Assembly: GCA_025362795.1 (NCBI GenBank) | Contig: JANYFE010000034.1 | Span: 22,050 to 86,049 of the forward strand | Source of the DNA: Rhodobacterales bacterium | GTDB taxonomy: Bacteria; Pseudomonadota; Alphaproteobacteria; Rhodobacterales; Rhodobacteraceae | Direction: 5' to 3' | DNA: 64,000 nt | Shown here: one piece after another, positions 15,734 to 25,314 of the stretch | Layout of the letters: each line of letters starts with the position of its first letter | Position numbering within the stretch: position 1 is the stretch's first letter | Program-made: the position numbers and the translations under genes | The notes under the pieces: model-generated | The model's database searches: none | Seen by the model: the letters and a program-made list of their open reading frames with translations, nothing else | What the model was told of the DNA's origin: nothing

Positions 15734-18196
15734 TCAGACTTTCGGCTTGCGCGGCGGTACGAACCGCTTTGAAGTATCCGCAGCGTCCGCTCTGGGCTTT
15801 GGCTTGGCAAAGGTCTTGCCGCCTTCCGCGCCATGCGACTTGAACCCCGCCGCCCGTGCCGGTTTGCCGTCAGCGCCGCCATGCGACTTGAACCCGGCCG
15901 AACGCGGCTTGAACCCCTCGGATTTCGCCCCGTCCGCTTTCGCCCCATAGCGCGGCTTGTCACCTGCAGGCGCATCGCGCTTGACATAGGGCTTGCGCTC
16001 GCCATCCGCCGCCGCCGCCCGCGGCGCATAGGGCTTGCGCTCGCCATCCGCCGCGCGCGGGGTGTAAGTCTTGCCCTCGGCACGCGGTGCATAAGGCTTG
16101 CGCTCTCCCTCGGGCTTGCCCGCGTAAGGCTTGGCATCGTCCCGCTTGACATAGGGCTTCTTCGCCGCCCCGTCGCGCGGCGCATAGGGCTTGGCATCGT
16201 CGCGCTTGGCGTAAGGTGCGCGTTCCGTCACCCGCGGCGCATAGGGCTTGGCGTCGTCCCGCTTCACATAAGGCTTCTTTTCGCCATAGGCAGCAGGCTC
16301 GCCAGCACCACGCGGCGCGGCCTTGGCATAGGGCTTGCGCTCGGCATCCGCCTTGGCGGCATATGGCTTGGCTTCTTCGCGCGGCGCATAGGGCTTGGGC
16401 GCATCGCGCTTGACATAGGGCTTGCGCTCGACAACTTCGGCGTCCGGCACAGCGGCGGCGTCATCTTCCACCACCCGAGCAGGCTTTGGCACATATGCCG
16501 GCTTGTCACGCTGCACCTCGTCGCGCGGTACCTCGTCGCGCACCACACGCGGCGCAGGGGTGCGCCGTTCCGGTTTCGCGGCGGGACGGGCGCTGCGTTC
16601 CGGGCGGTCCAACGCCGGTTCACCCTCGATCCGCGCCATCGCAACCCCGGATTCCAATTCCAGCCCCTGCCCGAACTTGCCCGCCAACGTGGCCAGAATC
16701 TGCACAAAGGTCTGGTCTTCCTGCACCCGGATGGCACCGATGCCGTCCTTGGTGATCCCGCCCGCTTCACAGATCTTCGGCAACAACCAGCGCGCTTCGG
16801 CGCGACCGGCACGGCCGACCGACAGCCGGAACCACACCGATGGCCCAAACTCCGCCCGCTCGCGCGGTGGGGTATTCTCGGGAATTGCCAGATTGTCCGA
16901 CAACACCTCGGGTGCGGACCGTCCCTCGCGCCACAGCCGGATAAACGCCGCTGCCACTTGCTCGGCCCCGTATTGCGCCACCAGCGTCGCCGCCAGATCA
17001 GCCTCGTCGCCCACATCCATCTCCAAAGTCGGATGCTCCAGCAGCCGCAAATCGTCGCGGCTCTGCACATCATCCGCCGACGGCGGCTTGACCCATTCGG
17101 CAACAACCTTGGCGCCTTGCAGCAACCTTTGCGCCTTCTTGAACTCTGACGGCGCGACGATCAGCGCCGATACGCCCTTTTTGCCCGCCCGCCCGGTCCG
17201 ACCCGACCGGTGCAGCAAGGTTTCCGAATTTGACGGCAGATCGGCATGAACCACCAGATCCAGCCCGGGCAAGTCGATCCCTCGCGCCGCCACATCGGTC
17301 GCAATGCACACGTCCGCCCGCCCATCGCGCAGCGCCTGCAACGCATGGGTCCGTTCGGATTGCGACAATTCGCCCGACAGCGCGACCACCCGGAAGCCCC
17401 GGTTGCTCATCCGCGCAAACAGATGGTTGACGTTGGCGCGGGTCTTGCAGAACACCAGCGACGCTTTGCTGTCATAAAACCGCAGCAGGTTGAAAATCGC
17501 ATGCTCCCGGTCGCGCACGGCAACCGAGATGGCGCGATACTCGATATCCACATGCTGACGCGCCTCGCCCTGGGTCTGGATGCGCAACGCATCGCGCTGG
17601 AAATCCTGCGCGAGGTTGGCGATTTCCTTGGGCACTGTCGCCGAAAACATCAGCGTGCGGCGTTCGGCGGGGGCGGTGCCCAGAATGAACTCCAGATCCT
17701 CGCGGAAGCCAAGGTCAAGCATCTCGTCCGCTTCGTCCAGCACCACGGCGCGGATGCCTGTCATGTCCAGGCTCTTGCGCTCGATATGGTCGCGCAGACG
17801 GCCCGGCGTTCCGACCACAATATGCGCGCCGCGGTCCAAAGCCCGCTTTTCGGTGCGGTAATCCATGCCGCCAACACAGGTTGCAATCCGGGCCGAGGCA
17901 CCGCTGTACAGCCAATCCAGCTCGCGGGCGACCTGCAAGGCCAGCTCCCGTGTCGGGGCGATCACCAGGGCCATCGGTGTGTCGGCATACAGCAGCTGAT
18001 CCGCGCCAAGCAGCAATTCATCGGCAATGGCGATGCCAAACGCCACGGTCTTGCCCGACCCGGTCTGGGCCGAAACCAGCAGATCGCGCCCCGCGACACC
18101 GGTGCCAAGCATGGCATTTTGAACGGGCGTCAGGGTCTCGTAACCCTTGGACGCCAGGGCCGCGGCCAACGGCCCGGCAATAGGAAGATCGGTCAT
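15734..18196 (-). CDS. DEAD-box RNA helicase with repetitive basic C-terminal tail
   Basis: An 820-residue ATP-dependent RNA helicase. RecA domain 1 has AQTGSGKT (about residue 43), APTREL, DEAD and SAT; domain 2 ends in HRSGRTGRAG. A DbpA-type RNA-binding domain follows (about residues 460-560). The last 230 residues are low-complexity and lysine/arginine-rich, with about a dozen KPY[AV] motifs in units such as KPYVKRDDAKPYA. Such proteins remodel rRNA or mRNA, often in the cold. The frame is open 183 nt further upstream, but the ATG at 18196 has AGGAACAG before it and starts the family N-terminus. The leader may fold over the ribosome site (see 18199-18264). Confidence 0.92.
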   Translation of the reverse strand: MTDLPIAGPLAAALASKGYETLTPVQNAMLGTGVAGRDLLVSAQTGSGKTVAFGIAIADELLLGADQLLYADTPMALVIAPTRELALQVARELDWLYSGASARIATCVGGMDYRTEKRALDRGAHIVVGTPGRLRDHIERKSLDMTGIRAVVLDEADEMLDLGFREDLEFILGTAPAERRTLMFSATVPKEIANLAQDFQRDALRIQTQGEARQHVDIEYRAISVAVRDREHAIFNLLRFYDSKASLVFCKTRANVNHLFARMSNRGFRVVALSGELSQSERTHALQALRDGRADVCIATDVAARGIDLPGLDLVVHADLPSNSETLLHRSGRTGRAGKKGVSALIVAPSEFKKAQRLLQGAKVVAEWVKPPSADDVQSRDDLRLLEHPTLEMDVGDEADLAATLVAQYGAEQVAAAFIRLWREGRSAPEVLSDNLAIPENTPPRERAEFGPSVWFRLSVGRAGRAEARWLLPKICEAGGITKDGIGAIRVQEDQTFVQILATLAGKFGQGLELESGVAMARIEGEPALDRPERSARPAAKPERRTPAPRVVRDEVPRDEVQRDKPAYVPKPARVVEDDAAAVPDAEVVERKPYVKRDAPKPYAPREEAKPYAAKADAERKPYAKAAPRGAGEPAAYGEKKPYVKRDDAKPYAPRVTERAPYAKRDDAKPYAPRDGAAKKPYVKRDDAKPYAGKPEGERKPYAPRAEGKTYTPRAADGERKPYAPRAAAADGERKPYVKRDAPAGDKPRYGAKADGAKSEGFKPRSAGFKSHGGADGKPARAAGFKSHGAEGGKTFAKPKPRADAADTSKRFVPPRKPKV

Positions 18197-18198
18197 GT

Positions 18199-18264
18199 CT
18201 GTTCCTGATAGGGGCCGCTTCGGCCCATGAAGTACCAAATCCCGGCACCTCATTCCCCTATCAG
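18199..18264 (-). promoter_or_regulatory. helicase leader RNA with nested hairpins reaching the ribosome site
   Basis: CTGATAGGGG (18205-18214) and CCCCTATCAG (18255-18264) are perfect 10-bp inverted arms. The gene-proximal arm covers part of the AGGA ribosome site (18203-18206). Between them, GGGCCG-CTT-CGGCCC (18212-18226) forms a separate tight hairpin that competes with the outer arm by three bases. In the minus-strand transcript this could hide or expose the ribosome site. Confidence 0.5.
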
Positions 18265-18414
18265 CACGGGCCTCCTCGCCCCTGCGTCCCGGAATCCTTG
18301 GGCCGTGAACGGGGGCCATAGCCTGAAAATCCGGCGCTGTATAGGGCCTGCCCCCATGCCATCCACCGCCCCTCGCCAAAGCCCGCTCCCGACTCCCGCT
18401 GCCAGCAGCTCAGG

Positions 18415-19500
18415 TCAGCCAAAGACCGCGCTGACCACTTCGTCCCGGAACGGCCCGTTGCACCCTTCGAACGCGGTGTTCGTGCACACCACCAGCGATG
18501 TCTCTGACGCGCGGTCGATCACCCAGTTGTGCCCCCACGCTCCCCCCCAATCCACCGCCCCCGCCGGCATCGCGGTCCCGGCCCTCGCGGGGTCCACCGT
18601 CACCGCGCCCAGAAATCCGAACCGCTTGCCGGCATCCTTGTCCCGCCGGGGCAGGTCGCCGATCTGGTTGCCAAACGCTGCCTCGCGCAGCCCCGCCGAC
18701 AGAAAGTCCCCGCGCAACGCCTCCATCAGCCGCATCAGGTCATCTGCGGTGCCCGCCATCCCCGCCCCGCCCGACTGCGGCGCGGTCTTGTCAAAGATCC
18801 GGGCGTAGGAAAATACCGTCTCCTCGCCAGCCTCGCCCACCGCCTCCGGCTCGCGCATCCGGCGCGGTGGCCGGCCATCGGCATAGGGGTGCACCAGCCG
18901 CGCCACATCGCTGATCCCGAACAGCGTGTCCACCATTCCCAACGGCCCCGTCACATAATGCGCCACCGCCGCCGCCACATCCGACCCGTTGACGGCGGCA
19001 ATCACCGCCCCCAGCACGTCAGTCGACATGCCATATTCCCAACCCATCCCCGGCGCGAACAGCAAAGGCTCCGCCGCCAGCCGCCGCATGTTCTCGTCCA
19101 GCGAAATCGACGGCCCCGCCAGCCCGCGCGCGTAATTCCCGCCGCCGCCATAGGTCAGCCCCGACGAATGGCTCAGCAGCTGCCGGATCAGGATTGGCGC
19201 GACCGACCCATCCGGCGACCGTGGCGCGAACGCCGGCAGGAACCGCGTCACCGGATCATCCAGCCCGATCATGCCCAGATCGACCATGCGCAACACCGCC
19301 GCCGCCACGATCGGCTTGGTGCAAGACGCCAGCCGGAACACGCCATCCCGCCGCATCGCCTCGCCAAACTCGCGGTCCGCCCACCCGGCCGCCCGTGCGT
19401 AAACCTCGACACCGGCCTGCCGCAGCAGCACCACACAACCGACGATCCGCGACCCCAGCGCCGCATCCACCGCCGCATCCATCCGCTCCTGCAAGTCCAT
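18415..19500 (-). CDS. serine hydrolase, beta-lactamase/penicillin-binding fold
   Basis: A 361-residue protein of the class C beta-lactamase/esterase superfamily. The catalytic SxxK motif is SCTK in FRLASCTKPIV (about residue 60). A Tyr motif (YGGGGNYA) follows, and a C-terminal WGGAWGHNW segment stands near the usual KTG position. No signal peptide is visible, so a cytoplasmic esterase or peptidase is more likely than a true beta-lactamase. The ATG at 19500 was chosen because AAGGAG lies 6 nt upstream; in-frame starts 15 and 33 nt earlier lack this. It sits between cysQ/helicase and the lipid A genes, on the opposite strand to the latter. Confidence 0.82.
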   Translation of the reverse strand: MDLQERMDAAVDAALGSRIVGCVVLLRQAGVEVYARAAGWADREFGEAMRRDGVFRLASCTKPIVAAAVLRMVDLGMIGLDDPVTRFLPAFAPRSPDGSVAPILIRQLLSHSSGLTYGGGGNYARGLAGPSISLDENMRRLAAEPLLFAPGMGWEYGMSTDVLGAVIAAVNGSDVAAAVAHYVTGPLGMVDTLFGISDVARLVHPYADGRPPRRMREPEAVGEAGEETVFSYARIFDKTAPQSGGAGMAGTADDLMRLMEALRGDFLSAGLREAAFGNQIGDLPRRDKDAGKRFGFLGAVTVDPARAGTAMPAGAVDWGGAWGHNWVIDRASETSLVVCTNTAFEGCNGPFRDEVVSAVFG

Positions 19501-19597
19501 CGGCCGCTCCTTCATCCCGTCGTTCCGCCCCACTTAACCCGTTTCCCCTCGCGCCGCATCTGCGTTACGGTGCACCAACCCAAATCGGAGCCTATAA

Positions 19598-19843
19598 ATG
19601 CCCCAGCGTCTGCACCTCGTCTTCGGCGGTGAACTCGTCTCGCCCCAAAACAACGTCTTCCGCGACGTCTCTGCCATCCACATCGTCGGCATGTTTCCCA
19701 ATTACGAGGCCGCCTACCTCGCCTGGAAGGCAGAGGCGCAGCGCACCGTCGACAACGCCCATATGCGCTATTTCATCGCCAACATTCACCGCCTGCGTGA
19801 AGAGTCAAAACCCGGCTCCGACACCGAACCGATGACCACCTGA
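19598..19843 (+). CDS. DUF4170 domain-containing protein
   Basis: An 81-residue conserved small protein of the DUF4170 family, common in Rhodobacteraceae directly upstream of waaA. It has the HLVFGGEL N-terminus and a YEAAYLAWKAEAQRTVDNA helix. Function is unknown. Only 9 nt separate it from waaA, so the two are co-transcribed, which hints at a role linked to lipopolysaccharide assembly. The ATG at 19598 follows a GGAGCC site. Confidence 0.85.
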   Translation: MPQRLHLVFGGELVSPQNNVFRDVSAIHIVGMFPNYEAAYLAWKAEAQRTVDNAHMRYFIANIHRLREESKPGSDTEPMTT

Positions 19844-19852
19844 CCGCCACGC

Positions 19853-21040
19853 ATGGCTTATTCCCTCGGCCTTACCCTGTACAACCTGGCGGCCCCCACC
19901 CTGCCGCAGGGGGCGCCGTCATGGCCGCGCCGACCGCCGGGCCGTCTGGTCTGGCTGCACGCGCCGGGCGGCGAGGCGCAGGCCGCGATGCTGGAACTGG
20001 CCCGCCATCTGATCGAAGATGACGGTGTGGCGGTGCTGATGACCGGCGCAGGCCCCCAACAATCCGAAGCCCTGCAGCAGCCGGTGCCGCCCGACCATCC
20101 CCGCGCGGTGCAAGACTTCCTGGATCACTGGCAACCCGAACTCGTGGTCTTTGGCGATGGCGAACTGCGCCCCGCCGCAATCCATGACTGTACCCAGCGC
20201 AAGCTGCCTTTGCTGATGGTTGACGCCCGCGCTCCTCGCCTGCCGCCCGACCGCGAAGGCTGGTATCCCGGCTTGATCCGCAGTGCGCTGGCGCCCTTCC
20301 GCCACATCATGGTGCTGGACGACGCCGCCGGCAAAGCCTTCCGCCGCGCCGGGGCCGAACCGGGCCAGATCGCCGTGACTGGCCGCATGGAAGAGGCCAG
20401 CGCCGCCTTGCCCTATGTCGAATCGGACCGCGCCGCCCTTGCCCAGATCCTCGCCACCCGGCCGATCTGGCTGGCCGCCGACATCGCTCCGCAAGAAGAG
20501 GCCGCCGTCATCGCCGCCCACCGCGAGGTGCTGCGCCTCGCCCATCGCCTGCTGCTGATTCTGGTGCCCTCCGACCCTGCCCGCGCCCAAGGCCTTGCCG
20601 CCCGGATCGAGGCGGAAGAAGGCTGGCGCGTCGCCCTGCGCTCTGCCGAACACGAACCCGATACCGAAACCGAGGTCTATGTCCCCGACGCCAGCGATTA
20701 CGGCCTGTGGTACCGCCTGGCGCCCGTCACCTTTCTGGGCGGCTCGCTGGAAGGCAAAGGCTGTGTCCGCAACCCGATGGAACCGGCGGCGCTTGGCTCT
20801 GCCATCCTCTATGGCCCGCGCTCCGGGGCCTATGGTCTGGCCTATGGCAGGCTGGGCGCGGCAAGGGCGGCCCGCATGGTAGGCTCGGGTGGCGACCTGA
20901 CACTGGCGTTGGGGGACTTGCTGTCGCCTGACCGCGCCGCCCGTCAGGCGCAGGCGGCTTGGTCCATCGCGTCCGAAGGTGCCGAAGTTACCGAGCGGGT
21001 GCTGGGCCTGATCCGCAATATCATGGATGGGGTCGCCTGA
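19853..21040 (+). CDS. waaA: 3-deoxy-D-manno-octulosonic acid transferase
   Basis: A 395-residue glycosyltransferase that adds Kdo to lipid IVA in lipopolysaccharide synthesis. The N-terminal [14 protein letters not shown] segment and the C-terminal donor-site region ([20 protein letters not shown]) are characteristic. The N-terminus is shorter than in enterobacterial WaaA and has no obvious membrane anchor. It overlaps lpxK by one base (TGATG), so the two lipid A steps are translationally coupled. Confidence 0.9.
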   Translation: MAYSLGLTLYNLAAPTLPQGAPSWPRRPPGRLVWLHAPGGEAQAAMLELARHLIEDDGVAVLMTGAGPQQSEALQQPVPPDHPRAVQDFLDHWQPELVVFGDGELRPAAIHDCTQRKLPLLMVDARAPRLPPDREGWYPGLIRSALAPFRHIMVLDDAAGKAFRRAGAEPGQIAVTGRMEEASAALPYVESDRAALAQILATRPIWLAADIAPQEEAAVIAAHREVLRLAHRLLLILVPSDPARAQGLAARIEAEEGWRVALRSAEHEPDTETEVYVPDASDYGLWYRLAPVTFLGGSLEGKGCVRNPMEPAALGSAILYGPRSGAYGLAYGRLGAARAARMVGSGGDLTLALGDLLSPDRAARQAQAAWSIASEGAEVTERVLGLIRNIMDGVA

Positions 21041-22023
21041 TGCGCGCCCCCGGTTTCTGGTTTGCGCCGCCCGACAGCCCCGGCCTCACCGCCCGCCTGT
21101 TGGCCCCGTTTGGCCAGCTTTATGCGCAGGCCACCGCCCGCCGCGTGGCGACACCCGGCTACCGCGCCCATATCCCGGTCATCTGCATCGGCAATCTCAA
21201 TGTCGGCGGCACCGGCAAGACCCCCACCGCCATCGCGCTGATCGAACGCCTGACCGCCCGCGGCCGCCGCGTTGCTGTCGTCAGCCGTGGCTATGGCGGC
21301 AGCCTCGCCGGCCCGCTTCAAGTGGAAGAATCCCGTCACAAGGCGGCGCAGGTCGGCGACGAGCCTTTGTTGCTTGCCGCTTTCGCCCCCACGTTCATCG
21401 GCCGCGACCGCGCCGCAGCCGTCAAACTGGCAGAGGCGTCGGGGGCAGAGGTGATCCTGCTCGACGACGGTTTCCAGAATCCGTCTGTCACCAAAGATCT
21501 GTCCCTGATCGTGGTCGATGCCGCCCAGGGATTCGGCAACGGCCGCTGCCTGCCCGCCGGTCCCTTGCGCGAACCGGTCGCAACCGGCCTGCACCGCGCC
21601 GACCTTGTCCTCGCCATCGGCACTGCCGCCGCCCGGGCCATCTTTTCAGCCACGTGGCCCCTGCCCAAACCGGTGATCTGCGCCGAACTGATACCGCTGC
21701 AAATGGGGATGGATTGGCAGGGTGCCCGCGTCATCGCCTTCGCGGGCATCGGCAATCCGCAAAAATTTTTCGCAACCCTGCGCGGCGAAGGCGCGGTCAT
21801 CCTGCGCAGCGTAGCACTTGATGATCACCAACCTTTAAGCGAGGCGCTGATACTGCGGTTGCAACTCGACGCGATGGCCAAAGCGGCCCAATTGGTCACA
21901 ACCGAAAAAGACGCGGTCCGCCTGCCGCAACGCTTTCGGACAAAGGTGCTGACCCTGGTCGTCCGCCTGCGCCTGCCCGATTGGACCTTGCTTGACGCGG
22001 CGTTTGCAAGGCTCGGCCTGTAA
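21040..22023 (+). CDS. lpxK: tetraacyldisaccharide 4'-kinase
   Basis: A 327-residue kinase that phosphorylates the 4' position of the lipid A disaccharide precursor at the inner-membrane surface. The unusual Walker A is in [13 protein letters not shown] (about residues 52-64), followed by VVSRGYGG and DEPLLLA. The metal-site region LLDDGFQN lies near residue 145 and [10 protein letters not shown] near residue 285. The frame is open 81 nt further upstream inside waaA, but the ATG at 21040 overlaps the waaA stop by one base and gives normal family length. A copy of the 151-bp intergenic repeat starts 14 bp after its stop. Confidence 0.94.
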   Translation: MRAPGFWFAPPDSPGLTARLLAPFGQLYAQATARRVATPGYRAHIPVICIGNLNVGGTGKTPTAIALIERLTARGRRVAVVSRGYGGSLAGPLQVEESRHKAAQVGDEPLLLAAFAPTFIGRDRAAAVKLAEASGAEVILLDDGFQNPSVTKDLSLIVVDAAQGFGNGRCLPAGPLREPVATGLHRADLVLAIGTAAARAIFSATWPLPKPVICAELIPLQMGMDWQGARVIAFAGIGNPQKFFATLRGEGAVILRSVALDDHQPLSEALILRLQLDAMAKAAQLVTTEKDAVRLPQRFRTKVLTLVVRLRLPDWTLLDAAFARLGL

Positions 22024-22036
22024 CCCCGCCCGCCCC

Positions 22037-22187
22037 GTTAACCCCGGTTTTCCCGCAAAACGTAGAGACGCGGGCAAGACGTGGGCAAGACGGGTAAAAG
22101 ACCGCCTAAAATCGCCGAAATCCCAATGTTAACTGGTAAAAACCACCCCGATTCGCCGCTTGTGGAAATCCGCCGCGTCAGTCTTCC
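22037..22187 (+). repeat. 151-bp dispersed intergenic element, copy A
   Basis: This segment matches the reverse complement of 29035-29185 without gaps. By hand alignment about 120 of 151 bases agree, and about 104 of the first 120. It starts with GTTAAC, contains a triple GACG(N)GGGCAA-like tandem around 22068-22094 and a second TTAAC near 22128. It lies between the convergent lpxK and LOG-family genes. No credible coding sequence is seen. Confidence 0.85.
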
Positions 22188-22234
22188 CCGTCCTGTTCTG
22201 TTTGGCGAAAATAACCCAGCCACAGGCTCTTTCT

Positions 22235-23050
22235 TCACTCCGGCCACTCGTCCATCGCCTTCAACGCCTCTTCAGCCGTCTCGACAAACTGGAACAGCCC
22301 CAGATCAGCCTGATTGATCACCCCGGCATCCGCCAAAGCTTGCCAGTTGATCACTTTTTCCCAGAATGCCCGGCCAAACAGCAGGAACGGCACCCGTTTC
22401 ATCCGTCCGGTCTGGATCAAAGTCAGCGCCTCGAACATCTCGTCCATCGTGCCAAAACCGCCCGGAAAGATGCAAAGCGCCTTGGCCCGCATCAGGAAAT
22501 GCATTTTACGAATGGCGAAGTAGTGGAAATTGAACGACAAATCCGGCGTGACATAGGGGTTGGGTGCCTGCTCGTGCGGCAGCACGATGTTCAGCCCGAT
22601 CGACTGCCCCCCCGCCTCATCCGCCCCCCGGTTGCCCGCCTCCATCACCCCCGGCCCACCCCCGGTGCAGATGACATTTTCCCGGCCATAGGTCAGCAAA
22701 CTGCGCTCGGTCACCGCCTTGGCAAACCGCCGCGCCTCGTCATAGTAATGCGACAAAGCCGCCAGTCCCGGTGTCCGTGCACTGTCCTTGCTGGCCGGAT
22801 CCGGAATGCGCGCGCCCCCAAACAGAACCACCGTGGATTTGATCCCGCGCTCGTCCAAGATCATCTGGGGCTTCAATAATTCCAGCTGCAACCGCACCGG
22901 CCGCAACTCTTCCCGGGTCAGAAAATCCGGGTCAGCAAAGGCCAGCCGATACGCCGGCGCCCGCGTCTGCGGCGTGTCCGGCAACCGGTCCGCCGCCGCC
23001 ATATCTTGCACGGAATCTCGGAATGGATGCGGGCGGGTATCATCTTTCAT
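22235..23050 (-). CDS. LOG family protein (TIGR00730-type nucleotide 5'-monophosphate phosphoribohydrolase)
   Basis: A 271-residue Rossmann-fold protein. The family motif PGGFGTMDE is present near residue 195, preceded by CTGGGPGVMEAGNRGA and an RKMHFLMRA helix; these form the active site. Homologues cleave nucleoside 5'-monophosphates (LOG cytokinin-activating enzymes, PpnN-like nucleotidases) to base and ribose 5-phosphate. The N-terminal 80 residues are longer than in short LOG proteins, closer to the PpnN-like subgroup. The gene converges on lpxK and diverges from the DUF1330 gene. Confidence 0.88.
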   Translation of the reverse strand: MKDDTRPHPFRDSVQDMAAADRLPDTPQTRAPAYRLAFADPDFLTREELRPVRLQLELLKPQMILDERGIKSTVVLFGGARIPDPASKDSARTPGLAALSHYYDEARRFAKAVTERSLLTYGRENVICTGGGPGVMEAGNRGADEAGGQSIGLNIVLPHEQAPNPYVTPDLSFNFHYFAIRKMHFLMRAKALCIFPGGFGTMDEMFEALTLIQTGRMKRVPFLLFGRAFWEKVINWQALADAGVINQADLGLFQFVETAEEALKAMDEWPE

Positions 23051-23128
23051 CGGGCACGACCTGGGCTTGTTCGGTTGCGTCCAGACCTATAGCCTAAGAC
23101 CCTACAGGGGAAGCCGGAAGGAGTTGAA

Positions 23129-23437
23129 ATGCCCAAAGCCTATTGGATTGCCCAGGTCGACGTCACAGTTCCCGAAGGCTACAAGGCTTATATTGCTGAA
23201 AACGCTCGCGCTTTCCGCAAGTACGGCGCACGGTTCCTGGTGCGTGGCGGCACGGCGGAGGTGCCCGAGGGTCATGTGCGCCAACGCAATGTGGTCATCG
23301 AGTTTCCCTCGTTGCAAGCCGCGCATGATTGCTATCACTCTCCCGAATATGCCGTTGCAATGGCGCTGCGGCAAGGCAAGTCGGTGATGGATCTGGCGAT
23401 TGTCGAAGGCTACGATGGCGCCCAACCCGGGGATTGA
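23129..23437 (+). CDS. DUF1330 domain-containing protein
   Basis: A 102-residue ferredoxin-like-fold protein of the DUF1330 family. The N-terminal KAYWIAQVDVT strand and the YKAYI, VIEFPSLQAAHDCYHSPEYA and AMALR segments are typical. Function is unknown; the fold resembles dimeric alpha/beta-barrel (ABM/EthD-like) proteins. A strong ribosome site (GGAAGGAG) lies upstream. The phosphotransferase gene begins 8 nt after its stop, so they may be co-transcribed. Confidence 0.88.
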   Translation: MPKAYWIAQVDVTVPEGYKAYIAENARAFRKYGARFLVRGGTAEVPEGHVRQRNVVIEFPSLQAAHDCYHSPEYAVAMALRQGKSVMDLAIVEGYDGAQPGD

Positions 23438-23445
23438 TCGGCGCA

Positions 23446-24321
23446 ATGCACCAAGGCCAGCACGAGGTAACCGCCCGGCGGGCGCGCCTTCTGATCGCAT
23501 CCCAGATGCCCGATCTCGCCGCACAGCCCCTTCGCCGGGTCGGTCAGTCCGGCACCGACCACGTGCTGTTCCGTCTTGGCAAATCCCTCGTCGCCCGCTT
23601 CCCCCGCTTGCCACATGCCGAGGCGCAGATCGACCTGCAAGCGGCGTGGCTGCCACAGTTATCCCCGTTGCCGCTGCCAGTCCCGATGGCCCAAAGATTT
23701 GGCCTGCCCGGGCAGGACTACCCGTTCCGCTGGTCCGTTTTGCCATGGATGAAAGGTCTGCCGGCCGACATTGCCCCCCTAAATCAAGCCCGCGCTGCCA
23801 CAACTTTGGCAAGTTTCCTGAACGCCCTGCACGCTTGCCGCCCACTCTCCGCTGCCCCAGTCACAATCATTTCCAACCAGATCGATCAACGGCTTGCCGT
23901 CCTGGAACATTACATCGCCATGTTTCAAGACGAGGCCGACCCGCACCGCTTGCGCCACATCACCGCCGATTTCCGCAAACTGCCACGCCACAGTGGACCG
24001 GCCGTCTGGGTGCATGGCGACCTCCACCCCCTCAACCTGCTGACCCGATACGGAAAACTGTCGGCGGTGATCGACTGGGGCTCCATGGGTTTGGGTGATC
24101 CGGCGATGGACCTGATGGCCGCCTGGACGCTGTTCGACGCCCCCGCCCGCAGCCTGTTCCGCCAGGCAATGGCCCCGGCAAATGACGTCTGGGACAGGGC
24201 CCGCGCACTGGCCTTTAGCAAATCGGTAGCAGCCATCCCGTATTACCGTACCACAAACCCGCGACTTCGGGATGTGATGAAGCTGACCCTAAGCCGGGTC
24301 TTGCAGGACAGTTTGGAATGA
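23446..24321 (+). CDS. aminoglycoside phosphotransferase (APH) family protein
   Basis: A 291-residue member of the APH/choline-kinase superfamily. The catalytic loop is WVHGDLHPLNLL (about residue 190), with the metal-binding VIDWGSMGLGDPAMDL about 15 residues later. The N-terminal nucleotide-binding lobe (VGQSGTDHVLFRLG, LVARFPR) is complete. Members phosphorylate aminoglycosides, macrolides, homoserine, fructosamine and others; in this chromosomal setting a resistance role is not implied. The frame is open further upstream inside the DUF1330 gene, but the ATG at 23446 just after that gene's stop is the likely start. Confidence 0.82.
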   Translation: MHQGQHEVTARRARLLIASQMPDLAAQPLRRVGQSGTDHVLFRLGKSLVARFPRLPHAEAQIDLQAAWLPQLSPLPLPVPMAQRFGLPGQDYPFRWSVLPWMKGLPADIAPLNQARAATTLASFLNALHACRPLSAAPVTIISNQIDQRLAVLEHYIAMFQDEADPHRLRHITADFRKLPRHSGPAVWVHGDLHPLNLLTRYGKLSAVIDWGSMGLGDPAMDLMAAWTLFDAPARSLFRQAMAPANDVWDRARALAFSKSVAAIPYYRTTNPRLRDVMKLTLSRVLQDSLE

Positions 24322-24375
24322 TTGCGCCCCACTCCGCATCCGTTTATAGCGCGGCAAACGCCGAAGGAGACCGCG

Positions 24376-25200
24376 ATGTCCTATGCAGCACTTGAAACCG
24401 CCATTGAAGCCGCCTGGGACATGCGCGACAGCCTGACTTACACCACCAAAGGCACGGTCGCCGATGCCGTCGAGGACACGCTGGCAGCGCTGGACAAAGG
24501 GGCGCTCCGGGTTGCCGAAAAGCGTGGCAATGACTGGCACGTGAACCAGTGGGCCAAGAAAGCTGTGCTGTTGTCGTTTCGCTTGAAAGACATGGCTGTG
24601 ATCGACGGGGGCAATGGCGCGGCGACCTGGTGGGACAAGGTGCCATCCAAATTCGAGGGCTGGGGCGAAAATCAATGGCGCGACGCCGGATTTCGGGCGG
24701 TGCCGGGGTCTATCGTTCGGCGCTCGGCTTACATCGGCAAGAATGTGGTGTTGATGCCGTCCTTTGTGAACGTCGGTGCCTTTGTCGATGAAGGTTCGAT
24801 GGTCGATGGCTGGGCCACCGTCGGCTCTTGCGCACAGATCGGCAAACGGGTCCATTTGTCGGGCGGTGTCGGCATCGGCGGGGTGCTGGAACCGATGCAG
24901 GCCGGACCTACAATCATCGAGGATGATTGCTTTATCGGTGCCCGCAGCGAGGTGGTCGAGGGCTGCATCATCCGCGAGGGATCGGTTCTCGGGATGGGCG
25001 TGTTCATTGGCAAATCGACGAAAATAGTCGACCGCGAAACAGGCGCGGTGATGTATGGCGAGGTGCCTGCCGGATCGGTGGTGGTCGCGGGGTCGATGCC
25101 GTCAAAGGGTGGGATAAACCTGTATTGCGCGGTCATCGTGAAAAAGGTCGATGCGCAGACCAGGTCCAAGACCTCCATCAACGACCTTTTGCGCGACTGA
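24376..25200 (+). CDS. dapD: 2,3,4,5-tetrahydropyridine-2,6-dicarboxylate N-succinyltransferase
   Basis: A 274-residue trimeric enzyme with a left-handed beta-helix built from hexapeptide repeats (about residues 105-220, including [20 protein letters not shown]). It succinylates tetrahydrodipicolinate in the lysine/meso-diaminopimelate pathway, using succinyl-CoA. AAGGAGA 6-7 nt before the ATG at 24376 decides the start. The partner dapE lies 2.2 kb downstream on the same strand, separated by a heme-binding-type gene, a hypothetical gene and a divergent Hint-domain gene. Confidence 0.96.
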   Translation: MSYAALETAIEAAWDMRDSLTYTTKGTVADAVEDTLAALDKGALRVAEKRGNDWHVNQWAKKAVLLSFRLKDMAVIDGGNGAATWWDKVPSKFEGWGENQWRDAGFRAVPGSIVRRSAYIGKNVVLMPSFVNVGAFVDEGSMVDGWATVGSCAQIGKRVHLSGGVGIGGVLEPMQAGPTIIEDDCFIGARSEVVEGCIIREGSVLGMGVFIGKSTKIVDRETGAVMYGEVPAGSVVVAGSMPSKGGINLYCAVIVKKVDAQTRSKTSINDLLRD

Positions 25201-25314
25201 CGCGGTGTGCAGTTCTGAACACTTTATTATATTCAATGATTTAAATGGTTTAATTTTCGAGTTTTTACCGATTGTTAACTTATATCCCCCGTGCCGATTC
25301 AAAGGAAATGCCCC

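Noticed and set aside
22037..22187. Short open frames shared by the two 151-bp repeat copies (both start MPASLRFAGK)
   Set aside because: Similarity ends after about a dozen residues, frames diverge, and mismatches do not favour third codon positions. The conservation is better explained at the DNA or RNA level.
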